A DNA stretch of 64,000 bases, from positions 62,001 through 126,000 of the forward strand of contig NZ_BMWG01000006.1 in NCBI RefSeq assembly GCF_014651115.1. Reading direction: 5' to 3'. Source of the stretch: Streptomyces inusitatus. Lineage in GTDB: Bacteria > Actinomycetota > Actinomycetes > Streptomycetales > Streptomycetaceae. The position numbers and the translations under genes were made by a program. This document shows positions 53,109-60,416 of the stretch, piece after piece (within the stretch, counting starts at the first letter, position 1; each line of letters begins with the position of its first letter). The notes below the pieces were generated by a model. That model was not told where the DNA came from and searched no databases. It was given only the letters and a program-made list of their open reading frames with translations.

Positions 53109-53318
53109 TCAGGACCCCAGGAACACGATGAACAGGACCGCGTACGCGGAGGACAGCGACACACCGGGTACGGCGAGCACCAGGGTCCGGACGATGAAAC
53201 CGGCGGTGAGGGGACGGCTCGCGCGGCTCGGCCGCTCGGGGGCGTAGCTCAGCTCCGCCTGTCCAAGAGGGTTGTTCGACAGTCTCCGGATGGACACGAC
53301 GGACGGGACGCGAGTCAT
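53109..53318 (-). CDS. Doubtful small membrane ORF
   Basis: A 69-residue frame (ATG 53318) ends in a hydrophobic span (AGFIVRTLVLAVPGVSLSSAYAVLFIVFLGS) after a basic stretch. It has a poor RBS and is antisense to part of the ABC remnant. It may be the tail of another decayed gene. The 214 bp to its left, up to the fusion protein start, show no ORF I can support. Confidence 0.3.
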   Translation of the reverse strand: MTRVPSVVSIRRLSNNPLGQAELSYAPERPSRASRPLTAGFIVRTLVLAVPGVSLSSAYAVLFIVFLGS

Positions 53319-53340
53319 CCGCCGGCCGTCGACGGTGGTG

Positions 53341-53526
53341 AAGTCCATGGTGGAGATCACCCTCGGGCAGGGGGATCTCGACGACGCCACGATCCTCTCC
53401 GCCGCCCGTGCGGCCGGAGCCGACACCGTCATCTCCGCTCTCCCCGAGGGGCTCGACACCAATCTGTCCCCCGCGTGGTGGGGCGGCCGCGACCTCTCCG
53501 GCGGCGGTGACAGGTTCCGCGGCTGA
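53341..53526 (+). pseudogene. Fragment of an ABC exporter ATPase
   Basis: The frame reads VEITLGQGDLDDATILSAARAAGADTVISALPEGLDTNLSP, then WWGGRDLSGGGDRFRG and a stop. This matches the stretch before and at the ABC signature (LSGGQ, here LSGGG) of membrane-ATPase fusion exporters, where LPxGLDT...WWGGxDLSGGQ is usual. Walker A and Walker B parts are missing on both sides, so only an internal fragment remains. Confidence 0.7.
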
Positions 53527-53547
53527 GTGAGCGATGGGCGGACGCGG

Positions 53548-54147
53548 TCAGTCACTGCCCGGCAGGAGACGCTCCAGGTAGAGGTCCAGGGTTTTGGCCG
53601 CGGTCGCCGGGGGGAGTGCGGTGGGGGCGGTGACCGCGTCGAACATGAGGCCGTCGACCAGGGCGAGGAGTAGCCGGGCGTCCCGGGCCGGGTGGAGGAC
53701 GGGGTGGCCGGAGCCGGAGGGTGGGGAGGGGAGGGAAGGGAGGGAGGCGAGGGTTTGCCGCAGCTCTTCGTGGATGGTTGTCAGGGTCGCGTTCTGGATG
53801 GCGGCCAGGGTGGGAGAGGTGGTGGCGCGGGCCGCGAAGGCGAGGTAGACGCGGCATTCCGCGAGGCGTCGCGCATCCAGCGGGAGAAGCTGCCGCAGGG
53901 TGGCGGCCAGGGTCTGCCGGGGCCCTGCGGCGGGCTTCAGGGCGGAGACGCGGGCGCGTGTGCGGTCCACGACCTGTCGGAAAGCGAAGGCGAGCATCTC
54001 GTCCTTGGTCGAGAAGTAGTACTGCACCGCTCCGATGGACACCCCCGCGGCGGAGGCGACCTCCCGCACACTGACCCGGTCGAGGCCGCGATCGGCGGCG
54101 ATGCGGAGCAGGGCATCGGTGAGCTCCATCTGACGCAATTCGCTCAT
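53548..54147 (-). CDS. TetR-family transcriptional regulator
   Basis: This is a 199-residue TetR regulator. The DNA-binding helices LTDALLRIAADRGLDRVSVREVASAAGVSIGAVQYYFSTKDEMLAFAF are clear, and a helical ligand domain follows. It is divergent from the F420-type oxidoreductase gene, with start codons only 20 bp apart, so it very likely regulates that gene and itself. Confidence 0.93.
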   Translation of the reverse strand: MSELRQMELTDALLRIAADRGLDRVSVREVASAAGVSIGAVQYYFSTKDEMLAFAFRQVVDRTRARVSALKPAAGPRQTLAATLRQLLPLDARRLAECRVYLAFAARATTSPTLAAIQNATLTTIHEELRQTLASLPSLPSPPSGSGHPVLHPARDARLLLALVDGLMFDAVTAPTALPPATAAKTLDLYLERLLPGSD

Positions 54148-54167
54148 ACCGACTACAATACGACTGT
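54148..54167. promoter_or_regulatory. 20-bp divergent control region between TetR and oxidoreductase
   Basis: The sequence contains TACA-N7-TGTA (from actacaatacgactgta), an imperfect palindrome that could be the TetR operator. With only 20 bp between start codons, promoters must lie inside the opposing genes and at least one transcript is probably leaderless. Confidence 0.5.
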
Positions 54168-54866
54168 ATGGGACGTAATCGATTCCATCCGCAGAGAGCA
54201 TTCGGACTGCTCACCGGCATCGCGATCGCGGCCGGCCTGGTATGGATCTGGTGGCTCGTCGACCCCACCGCACCGCGGGGCGCCGCACTGCCCGCCGTTC
54301 TCACCGCCGCCCTCGCGGCCAATGTCGCTCTGACGCTGGCCAGCGCGCGGTTCAAGCGCGCCCTGGTCGCCCCCGTGCAGAGATACCTGATCAACCCGCC
54401 CATCCGGCTGCTGCTGCGCGTCGGGCTGATGCCGCTGGGCTACGCCCTGCTGGAAACCCGCGGACGGGTCAGCGGTCGGCGCCGCACGACCCCCGTCGGA
54501 AACGGGCGGCGGGGGGACACCTTCTGGATCATCGCCGAGCACGGCCGGCGAGCCGGATACGTACGCAACATCCAGCAGGACCCGCGGGTCCGCGTCAGGC
54601 TCCGCCAGGGCTGGCGCTTCGTCTGGAGGAACGGCACGGCCCATCTGCTCCCCGGCGACGACCCGTACGCACGGCAACGGCAGCTCGGCCGCTTCCACCC
54701 CCTGCGCGCCCTCAACGCGGTCGTCGTACGCGTCATGGGGACCACCGAGATGATGACCGTCCGCGTCGACCTGCACGACATCTCCCGGCGCGATGCGCGG
54801 AGCCCGAACGAACCGGCGGACCGGCCGTACGGGGCCGCGGCGGCCCGGCACGTGCCTGCCGCGTGA
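54168..54866 (+). CDS. Nitroreductase-fold deazaflavin (F420)-dependent oxidoreductase-like protein
   Basis: This 232-residue protein has one or two N-terminal hydrophobic spans (FGLLTGIAIAAGLVWIWWLV, VLTAALAANVALTLA) and then a split-barrel domain: LLETRGRVSGRRRTTPVGNGRRGDTFWIIAEHG, YVRNIQQDPRVRVRLRQGWRF, HLLPGDDPYAR. This follows the Ddn family (RxSGxxRxTP and N(I/L)xxxPxV motifs). It would use F420H2 to reduce quinones or xenobiotics at the membrane. A terminator follows. Confidence 0.85.
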   Translation: MGRNRFHPQRAFGLLTGIAIAAGLVWIWWLVDPTAPRGAALPAVLTAALAANVALTLASARFKRALVAPVQRYLINPPIRLLLRVGLMPLGYALLETRGRVSGRRRTTPVGNGRRGDTFWIIAEHGRRAGYVRNIQQDPRVRVRLRQGWRFVWRNGTAHLLPGDDPYARQRQLGRFHPLRALNAVVVRVMGTTEMMTVRVDLHDISRRDARSPNEPADRPYGAAAARHVPAA

Positions 54867-54867
54867 A

Positions 54868-54895
54868 CCCGCCCGGACCGCGGTGGCCGGGCGGG
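54868..54895. terminator. Bidirectional terminator hairpin
   Basis: CCCGCCCGG / CCGGGCGGG, a perfect 9-bp stem with a 10-base loop, lies between the converging oxidoreductase and SARP genes. Confidence 0.75.
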
Positions 54896-54913
54896 CCCTC
54901 GGTGCTTCGGTGC

Positions 54914-55732
54914 TCAGTGGGTTGTTCGGTACGGGGTGCGGGAGGTTCGGGGGAGCGGGGTGGGCCACCGGGGTGGGCGGCGGTCGGACTGGGCCTCGAC
55001 GCCGAGGAGGATGGTCTGTTCGAGGCCGCGTAACTCGGCGCCGGGGTCGACGCCGAGTTCTTCGGCGAGGTCGGAGCGGATCTTGCGGTAGACGGCGAGG
55101 GCTTCGGCGGTTCGGCCGGAGCGGTAGAGGGCGAGCATCAGTTGGGCGTGGAGGTGTTCGCGGAAGGGGTGTTCGCGGACGAGTTCGGCGAGTTCGCCGA
55201 CGAGGTCTTCGTGGCGGCCGAGGTCGAGTTCGAGGCGGACGCGCTCTTCGACGGCGCGGAGTCTGCCCTCTTCGAGCCGGCGGGCGGCCGATTCGACGGC
55301 CGGGCAGTCGAGCCCGGCGAGGGCGGGGCCGGACCAGCGGGTGAGGGCGTGGCGGAGTGCGACGACGGCTTCGGCGGTGAGGCCTTCGCAGGCGAGGGTG
55401 CGGGCGTGGGCGACCTCGGCTTCAAAGACGGTGGAGTCGAGTTCGCCGGGGGGCAGCCGGAGGCGGTACCCGGAGTGGTGGGTTTCGATGAGGTCGGGGG
55501 CGCCTGCTTCGGTGAAGGCGCGTCTGAGGGCGGAGACGCAGATGCGTATCTGGGTCCGGGCGCTCGCGGGGGGAGAGGCTCCCCACACCGCGTCCACCAA
55601 CCGGTCGAGTGGGACAGCCCAATTGGCCTCCAGCGTCAGAATGGCCAGGATTATCTGTGAGCGGCGTCCGCCGACGGGGACGGGAGTCCCTTTGACGGTG
55701 ACATGTAGCGGGCCGAGAACATGAAAGAGCAC
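54914..55732 (-). CDS. SARP-family (AfsR/DnrI-like) transcriptional activator
   Basis: This 272-residue protein starts at GTG 55732 (GGGGA seven bases upstream). The N-terminal OmpR-type winged helix (LFHVLGPLHVTVKGTPVPVGGRRSQIILAILTLEANWAVPLDRLVDAVWG, then TQIRICVSALRRAF) is followed by a bacterial transcriptional activation domain (EVAHARTLACEGL, REHPFREHLHAQLMLALYRSGRTAEALAVYRKIRSDLAEELGVDPG). No NB-ARC domain is present, so it is a small SARP. SARPs usually activate antibiotic clusters, but no such cluster is within reach here. Confidence 0.93.
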   Translation of the reverse strand: MLFHVLGPLHVTVKGTPVPVGGRRSQIILAILTLEANWAVPLDRLVDAVWGASPPASARTQIRICVSALRRAFTEAGAPDLIETHHSGYRLRLPPGELDSTVFEAEVAHARTLACEGLTAEAVVALRHALTRWSGPALAGLDCPAVESAARRLEEGRLRAVEERVRLELDLGRHEDLVGELAELVREHPFREHLHAQLMLALYRSGRTAEALAVYRKIRSDLAEELGVDPGAELRGLEQTILLGVEAQSDRRPPRWPTPLPRTSRTPYRTTH

Positions 55733-56059
55733 AGCAGATTCCCCAGTCTGTTTCTTTCAAGCAGTCATCCGAACCGATCCCCCCGATCCCCCTGATGAAG
55801 CTGCTCAGCGCCTCCGCCGCCCCCACCCCGGCGCCTGAAATCGCCGAAGGCCCGCCTGTGGAGCTGGAGTTGACTCGAAGAGCACTGACGGAATCTTGGT
55901 GTAGACCAGAAAAACTGTCAAGCGTATATCGGTACAGACGGTTGCCTTCAGCCCGATCGCGACGAGTTGGCGGAAAATCCCCTCTGGTGACCATGACTGT
56001 GCCCCGCGCCGGAGGTTCCGGAGCGGGGCACTGGTGGGTTCTCGGTCGGAACGAGGGCG
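55733..56059. other. 327-bp intergenic region with relatively AT-rich tract
   Basis: This region lies between the SARP (minus) and the GNAT gene (minus). A stretch near 55890-55945 is unusually A/T-rich for this genome (agaaaaactgtcaagcgt, tatatcggtacagac) and likely carries the SARP promoter. I see no coding ORF with RBS. The right end holds the GNAT terminator hairpin. Confidence 0.55.
55999..56031 (-). terminator. Terminator after the GNAT gene
   Basis: GTGCCCCGC / GCGGGGCAC outer stem with an inner CCGG / CCGG stem and loop aggtt, starting about 30 bp after the GNAT stop on the minus strand. Confidence 0.8.
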
Positions 56060-56668
56060 TCAGCCTTCGGCACCCGGCTCACGGCGCATGCACCACACGC
56101 GGGGGCCGCCGTCGACGCCCGGCAGTTCCACGGTGGTGCGGAAGCCCAGCCGCTCGTACAGCCGGACATTGCGCCCGGTCGCGGTCTCCAGATAACACGC
56201 CTGCCCGGCCAGATCGGCCGCCGCGAGACCGGGGCGGATCACGGCCGCGCCGAGCCCCCGGCCCTGCGCCTCGGGGGCCACCGCGACCGCGCCCAGCATC
56301 CACACCGGCTCCTGCGGACGGTGCGGCTCCACCGCCGCCTCCGCCGCCTCGTAGGCCGCCGCCCGGTCGCCCGCCAGCTCGGCGATCAGCGGACCGACCT
56401 CGGCGAACCCGGGGGTCGGGTCCTTCTCGGGCGTCGTCCACACGGCGACCGCCCGGCCCTCCCCGCCGACCCACACCCGGCCGTACGGCATCGCGATCCG
56501 GGTCAGGAACAGCTCCTGGAGCCGCCGCACCCGCTCCTCGTGGCCGTCGGCGGCCACCACATGCCGGGTGTACGGGTAGTCCGCGAACGCACCCGCCAGG
56601 GTACGGACGGCGGCGGGGACGTCCGCCGGGGTCGCGGGGCGTACGAGGCCGGGGGCGGGGGATGTCAT
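56060..56668 (-). CDS. GNAT-family N-acetyltransferase
   Basis: This 202-residue acetyltransferase has GAFADYPYTRHVV near the N-terminus, WMLGAVAVAPEAQGRGLGAAVIRPGL (the acetyl-CoA-binding Q/RxxGxG/A motif) and ACYLETATGRNVRLYERLGFRTT at the end. This is close to puromycin-acetyltransferase-like GNATs. ATG 56668 has GAGGAG ten bases upstream. Substrate unknown. Confidence 0.92.
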   Translation of the reverse strand: MTSPAPGLVRPATPADVPAAVRTLAGAFADYPYTRHVVAADGHEERVRRLQELFLTRIAMPYGRVWVGGEGRAVAVWTTPEKDPTPGFAEVGPLIAELAGDRAAAYEAAEAAVEPHRPQEPVWMLGAVAVAPEAQGRGLGAAVIRPGLAAADLAGQACYLETATGRNVRLYERLGFRTTVELPGVDGGPRVWCMRREPGAEG

Positions 56669-56799
56669 ATAGGTCTTGCTCCTCGGGTGATCGATGCGGG
56701 CGGGCCGCGCCGGAGGGAACGGCCCGGGAGAAACGATCAAGCAGGAGAAGGGGTCCCCGCAACCGGGTTTCCGGCGGCGCGGTGCCGTGGACGGACCTG

Positions 56800-57183
56800 T
56801 CAGGCGTCGAAGCGGCGGCGCGCGTCCTCGATATGGCCCAGATGCCGATGGGTCCAGCCGCACAGCGCGTCGACCGTCGCCCGGAGCCCCTGACCGGACT
56901 CGGTCAGGGTGTACTCGACCCTCGGCGGCACGGTGGGGTACACCTTCCGGTCGACCAGGCCGTTCCGCTCCAGCATGCGCAGATTCTGGGTGAGCATCTT
57001 GTGGCTGATGCCCTCGACCTCGTTCCGCAGCCCGCTGAAGCGCAGCGTCCCCTCACCGAGCGCCTCGATGATCAGCAGCGCCCATTTGTTGGCGACGTCC
57101 GAGAAGATCTCCCGCGCCAGCGAGTCCGCGCGCCGCAGGTCGGCGTCCTCGGGCAGGTCCTTGAGCAGTCGCTTGGTCACCAT
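56800..57183 (-). CDS. HxlR-family helix-turn-helix regulator
   Basis: This 127-residue regulator has the HxlR pattern: REIFSDVANKWALLIIEALGEGTLRFSGLRNEVEGISHKMLTQNLRMLERNGLVDRKVYPTVPPRVEYTLTESG. It is divergent from the RidA-family gene with 111 bp between, so it probably represses that gene and itself. It lacks the usual upstream Cys of redox-sensing members. Confidence 0.93.
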   Translation of the reverse strand: MVTKRLLKDLPEDADLRRADSLAREIFSDVANKWALLIIEALGEGTLRFSGLRNEVEGISHKMLTQNLRMLERNGLVDRKVYPTVPPRVEYTLTESGQGLRATVDALCGWTHRHLGHIEDARRRFDA

Positions 57184-57294
57184 GAGGTTCCTCAGTCACC
57201 GAAAAGTGCGTTCTTCCAGGTCGGCCGCCACTCTCCTACGGTTTCCGAGTAACCACAAGAGAGCGAAACCTTCGGAAGGGCGAGCACCCACACC

Positions 57295-57723
57295 ATGACC
57301 ACCACCGCCATCGACGTCTTCAACCACAACGTGCCGGCCGAGAGCGACTTCGGCTACTCGCAGGCGATCAGGTCCGGCGATCTGATCCACATCTCCGGAC
57401 AGCTCTCGCTCGACGAGGCGGGCGAACTCCTCCACCCGGACGACTTCGCCGCCCAGCTCAAGCAGACCCACGCCAACATGGACAAGATCCTCGACCACTA
57501 CGGCGTCACCCGGAACCAGGTCGTCTCGCAGACCCTGTACCTGGTGAACCTCCGGGAGAACGCGGCGGCCGTGGCGGAGGGCAACCTCGCGTACTTCGGT
57601 GCCCACCGCCCGGCCGCCACGGTCTTCGGCGTCACCGACCTCGCCTTCCCCGGCCAGGTCGTCGAGATCAGCTTCGTCGTGGACGCCAAGCTGCCGTCCG
57701 GCCCTGGTCAGCGGGGCCGATAG
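57295..57723 (+). CDS. RidA-family protein
   Basis: This 142-residue YjgF/RidA-like protein has SQAIRSGDLIHISGQLSLDEAGELL, QTHANMDKILDHYGVTRNQVVSQTLYLVNL and RPAATVFGVTDLAFPGQVVEISFVVDA (the catalytic Arg position is before PAAT, with the final Glu). Members hydrolyse reactive enamine/imine intermediates. Its last 16 bp overlap the convergent rRNA methyltransferase gene. Confidence 0.92.
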   Translation: MTTTAIDVFNHNVPAESDFGYSQAIRSGDLIHISGQLSLDEAGELLHPDDFAAQLKQTHANMDKILDHYGVTRNQVVSQTLYLVNLRENAAAVAEGNLAYFGAHRPAATVFGVTDLAFPGQVVEISFVVDAKLPSGPGQRGR

Positions 57724-58598
57724 GCGGTGGCCAGCACGGAGACGGTGACGGTGCCCCCTTCGGGCAGGCGGTCCCCGTCACCACCCTCGATGCCCGTCAT
57801 ATGGCGCGCGCTCGGCGTCATCCCCACCAGGTCCGGGGCCTCCTGTCCGGTCAGCGAGGACATGCGGTACTCGACCCGCTCGGTCGCGGTGGCCTCGAAG
57901 TACGGGTCGAGCGCCCGGTGCAGTCGCTCCTCCTTGGCCGGGTCGACGGCGACCATCGCCCGTACCCGGCCGCGCAGCTCGGCCAGGTGCCGTCCGGTCG
58001 GGCGTACGACGATCAGTGCGCCGGCCGGGCGCAGTATCCGGTGGAACTCGGACGGGTTGCGCGGGGCGAACACGTTCAGCACGACATCGGCCGTCCCGCC
58101 GGCCAGGGGGAAGGGACGGAAGACGTCCCAGCTCGCGGCGGCGGCCCGTTCATGGGACCGGGCGGCGGCGCGCAGTGCGCGTACCGAGGTGTCCAGGCCC
58201 AGACCCCGGGCGTCGGGGAGGCGGTCGAGCACACCGGCCAGGTAGTAGCCCGTACCGCACCCGACGTCCACGACCGTCCGCCGTACGTCGGTGCTGGTGC
58301 TGGTGCTGGTGCCGGTGTCGGTGCCGGTGACCGCCAGCCGGGCCACGGCGCGGCGGATGGGGAGGTATCTGCCGGTGGCCAGGAACCGGTCCCGGGCCCG
58401 GACCATGGCCGCGTCGTCGCCGCTGGTGGCGCGGGCACCGGTCAGGAGAGCGGCGTACCCGTGGCGGGCCAGGTCGAAGGTGTGGCCCGCCGGGCAGCGC
58501 AGCGACGCGCCGCTGTCCGGATGGAGGCGCGAGCGGCACAGCGGGCAGCGCAGGAAGTCGAGGAACTGTTCGAGGGCAGGGGGAAGCGACACGGGCAC
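57708..58598 (-). CDS. RlmA/TlrB-type 23S rRNA (guanine-N1) methyltransferase
   Basis: This 296-residue enzyme starts at GTG 58598 (GGAG six bases upstream). A zinc-finger FLRCPLCRSRL...LRCPAGHTFDLARHGYAALL lies at the N-terminus, then DDAAMVRARDRFLATGRYLPI, motif I TVVDVGCGTGYYLAGVL, and NVFAPRNPSEFHRILRPAGALIVVRP. This is the RlmA(I/II) family, which methylates G745 or G748 in 23S rRNA; TlrB (G748) contributes to tylosin resistance. The linker TGTDTGTSTSTSTD comes from a 6-bp repeat. Leader peptide and hairpins upstream suggest inducible expression. Confidence 0.9.
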   Translation of the reverse strand: MPVSLPPALEQFLDFLRCPLCRSRLHPDSGASLRCPAGHTFDLARHGYAALLTGARATSGDDAAMVRARDRFLATGRYLPIRRAVARLAVTGTDTGTSTSTSTDVRRTVVDVGCGTGYYLAGVLDRLPDARGLGLDTSVRALRAAARSHERAAAASWDVFRPFPLAGGTADVVLNVFAPRNPSEFHRILRPAGALIVVRPTGRHLAELRGRVRAMVAVDPAKEERLHRALDPYFEATATERVEYRMSSLTGQEAPDLVGMTPSARHMTGIEGGDGDRLPEGGTVTVSVLATAYRPR

Positions 58599-58637
58599 AA
58601 GGCACTCCGGCGACGGTGAAGGGAAGGGGTGTGTGTG

Positions 58638-58658
58638 ATGCCTGCGCTGCGCAGGCAT
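58638..58658 (-). promoter_or_regulatory. Hairpin 2 of the putative rRNA-methyltransferase attenuator
   Basis: ATGCCTGCGC and GCGCAGGCAT form a perfect 10-bp palindrome around one base, 40 bp before the methyltransferase start. An ATG lies inside the arm, but with no SD it is not the likely start. It could be a terminator or a ribosome-site sequestering stem. Confidence 0.7.
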
Positions 58659-58664
58659 GACGAG

Positions 58665-58692
58665 GAGGGCGATGCCGGTCGGCGTCGCCCTC
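58665..58692 (-). promoter_or_regulatory. Hairpin 1 of the putative rRNA-methyltransferase attenuator
   Basis: GAGGGCGA ... TCGCCCTC with an inner GCCG/CGGC stem: 12 bp with one mismatch, 12 bases after the leader peptide stop and upstream of hairpin 2. It is well placed to respond to a ribosome stalled on the leader. Confidence 0.7.
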
Positions 58693-58704
58693 AGTCCCTT
58701 CCGG

Positions 58705-58743
58705 TCAGAGGAAGCAGTAGTGCGGGGTGCTCAGAAATGCCAC
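58705..58743 (-). CDS. Putative leader peptide of the rRNA methyltransferase
   Basis: A 12-codon frame GTG...TGA encodes MAFLSTPHYCFL. It lies 107 bases before the methyltransferase start. There is no SD, but a TAAACT hexamer at 58755-58750 places a transcription start at or next to the GTG, so translation would be leaderless, which is common in Streptomyces. The position before two stable hairpins and a 23S rRNA methyltransferase gene fits ribosome-mediated attenuation. Confidence 0.5.
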   Translation of the reverse strand: MAFLSTPHYCFL

Positions 58744-58749
58744 GCCGCG

Positions 58750-58755
58750 AGTTTA
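58750..58755 (-). promoter_or_regulatory. Putative -10 element TAAACT of the leader/methyltransferase transcript
   Basis: TAAACT matches TANNNT and ends seven bases before the leader GTG. I cannot see a consensus -35; a region GTTCACG lies 21 bp upstream. Confidence 0.45.
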
Positions 58756-58854
58756 CGGGCCCCGGCGACGGCCTTTCGTGAACACCGTGTTGCCGAGCGG
58801 CCGTTCCCCCGGTGTCCGAGCCGATACTGACCCGACGATTCCGGGGCGGGGGCA

Positions 58855-59670
58855 GTGGTGGACTGGTGGTGGCTGGGGGTGGGCGGGCTGTTCGCGGGCC
58901 TGTCGATAGCGGTGGTGACCGCGCCGGTCGGGGTCTCGGGGGCGGTGTTCCTGCTGCCCGTGCAGCTCAGCGTGTTCGCCGTGCCCAACCCGGCGGTCAC
59001 CCCCACCAACCTTCTCTTCAACGTCGTCGCCGGGCCCGGCGCGCTGTGGCGGCACCGGCGCACCGGGGCCCTGCGCGGCCCCCTCACCCGGCGGCTCGTC
59101 CTGGGCACCCTCCCGGGCGTGGTCATCGGCGCGGTGATCCGGGTCTTCGCGCTCCCCGGCCCCACCGTCTTCCGGCTCCTCATCGCGGGCCTTCTGCTCC
59201 CGCTCGGCCTGTGGCTGTGCGCCCGCACCCTGCGGCCGGTACGCGACCGGCCCGCCCCCGGCTCCCCCGGGTCCCCGGGGTCCGCCGAGCCCTCCGCCCG
59301 TACCGTCACCGGTCTCGCCGTCGCCGTGGGCGTCGTCGGCGGCATCTACGGCATCGGCGGCGGCTCCCTCCTCGGCCCCGTCCTCGTCGGCCGGGGCATG
59401 CCGGTCTCCCGCGTCGCCCCCGCCGCCCTCGCCGCCACCTTCGCCACTTCCGTCCTCGGCGCGGCCACCTTCGCCCTCCTCTCCCTCACCGGCGGCACCG
59501 ACATCGCCCCCGACTGGTACCTCGGCCTCTCCTGCGGCCTCGGCGGCCTCCTCGGCGGCTATCTGGGGGCCCGCCTCCAACCCCGTCTCCCCGAAACCGC
59601 GCTGCGCCTTCTCCTCGGGATCCTCGCCGCCGGGATCGGCGCTCTCTACGCGGTGCAGACGCTGAGCTGA
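58855..59670 (+). CDS. TauE/SafE-family sulfite/anion exporter-like protein
   Basis: This is a 271-residue membrane protein starting at GTG 58855 (or the next codon GTG 58858). About eight spans in two halves show the family's repeated motif: GLSIAVVTAPVGVSGAVFLLPV and AVTPTNLLFNVVAGPGALWRHRR in the first half, VGVVGGIYGIGGGSLLGPVLVGRG and AATFATSVLGAATFALL in the second. Members export sulfite, sulfonates or other anions. It is divergent from the rRNA methyltransferase leader. Confidence 0.9.
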   Translation: MVDWWWLGVGGLFAGLSIAVVTAPVGVSGAVFLLPVQLSVFAVPNPAVTPTNLLFNVVAGPGALWRHRRTGALRGPLTRRLVLGTLPGVVIGAVIRVFALPGPTVFRLLIAGLLLPLGLWLCARTLRPVRDRPAPGSPGSPGSAEPSARTVTGLAVAVGVVGGIYGIGGGSLLGPVLVGRGMPVSRVAPAALAATFATSVLGAATFALLSLTGGTDIAPDWYLGLSCGLGGLLGGYLGARLQPRLPETALRLLLGILAAGIGALYAVQTLS

Positions 59671-59696
59671 GGCCGTCGGCCCGCCGGTGTGCTTCG

Positions 59697-60203
59697 TCAG
59701 GCCGTCGAGAACCTGGCGACGTATTCGTCGAAGGGCTCGATCCCGGCTTCCGCCCGCAGCTCGTCCATACGGCCGGGCTCCTCGCAGGGCCACGGAACGG
59801 GCGAACCGTCCTTCACCCCGGCGATCTGAGTCCCGTAGATCTGCCTGCGGCCCTCGTTCACCAGCGTCCGATCGCGCAGGAAGGCCAGCTCGCGCGGGCC
59901 GGCCGAGCCCGCCGCCACCGCCTGCTCCATCAGCCCGAGGGCGCGCCGCTGAATGCCGAGCTGCCGGTCGGAGTGCTGGGCCACGAGCCACGCGGCCTGC
60001 GCGGCCGGCTCGCCGACCGCCTCGGCGGTGGGCCAGCCGTACTCGTCCATGATCTCGCCGAGCCGGTCGCCGTGGCGGGCGGTCAGCCGACGCCAGGCCA
60101 GCTGTTCGGCGGGGTCGTCGCTGTTCGCGAGGGCGGAGGAGCGCTGATCCGCTGCGGCCATGGCCGTGAGTTCTGCCGTCAGCGCGGAAAGGTCGTACGT
60201 CAC
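59697..60203 (-). CDS. DUF6624-like protein
   Basis: This 168-residue soluble protein has LDRLGEIMDEYGWPTAEAVGEPAAQAAWLVAQHSDRQLG-type core (here HGDRLGEIMDEYGWP, then AAWLVAQHSDRQLGIQRRAL) and YLRDRTLVNEGRRQIYGTQIAG-like FLRDRTLVNEGRRQIYGTQI. These are hallmarks of DUF6624, whose function is unknown. It ends 26 bp from the convergent TauE/SafE gene. Confidence 0.75.
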   Translation of the reverse strand: MTYDLSALTAELTAMAAADQRSSALANSDDPAEQLAWRRLTARHGDRLGEIMDEYGWPTAEAVGEPAAQAAWLVAQHSDRQLGIQRRALGLMEQAVAAGSAGPRELAFLRDRTLVNEGRRQIYGTQIAGVKDGSPVPWPCEEPGRMDELRAEAGIEPFDEYVARFSTA

Positions 60204-60416
60204 TGATCAACTTCCTTGGGAAGGGGATGCGTTGAATTCCTTGACCGCAACCCTAAATGTGCATACGGGACACAAAGATCATTCCGGAGAATGGTGACGG
60301 GCGGGTTCGCGCGCTGAGATACTGGATCTACTCCCGCAACGACATGCCACGCCGCGCCACGCCACGCCGCCGCGCAGCGAACACCCTTCGCCGATTCCCC
60401 GCTAACGTCCCCAATC

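Noticed and set aside
58599..58658. ATG 58658 as the start of the rRNA methyltransferase
   Set aside because: It lies inside a perfect hairpin arm, has no SD, and adds a Pro/His/Ser-rich extension; GTG 58598 has GGAG at good spacing.
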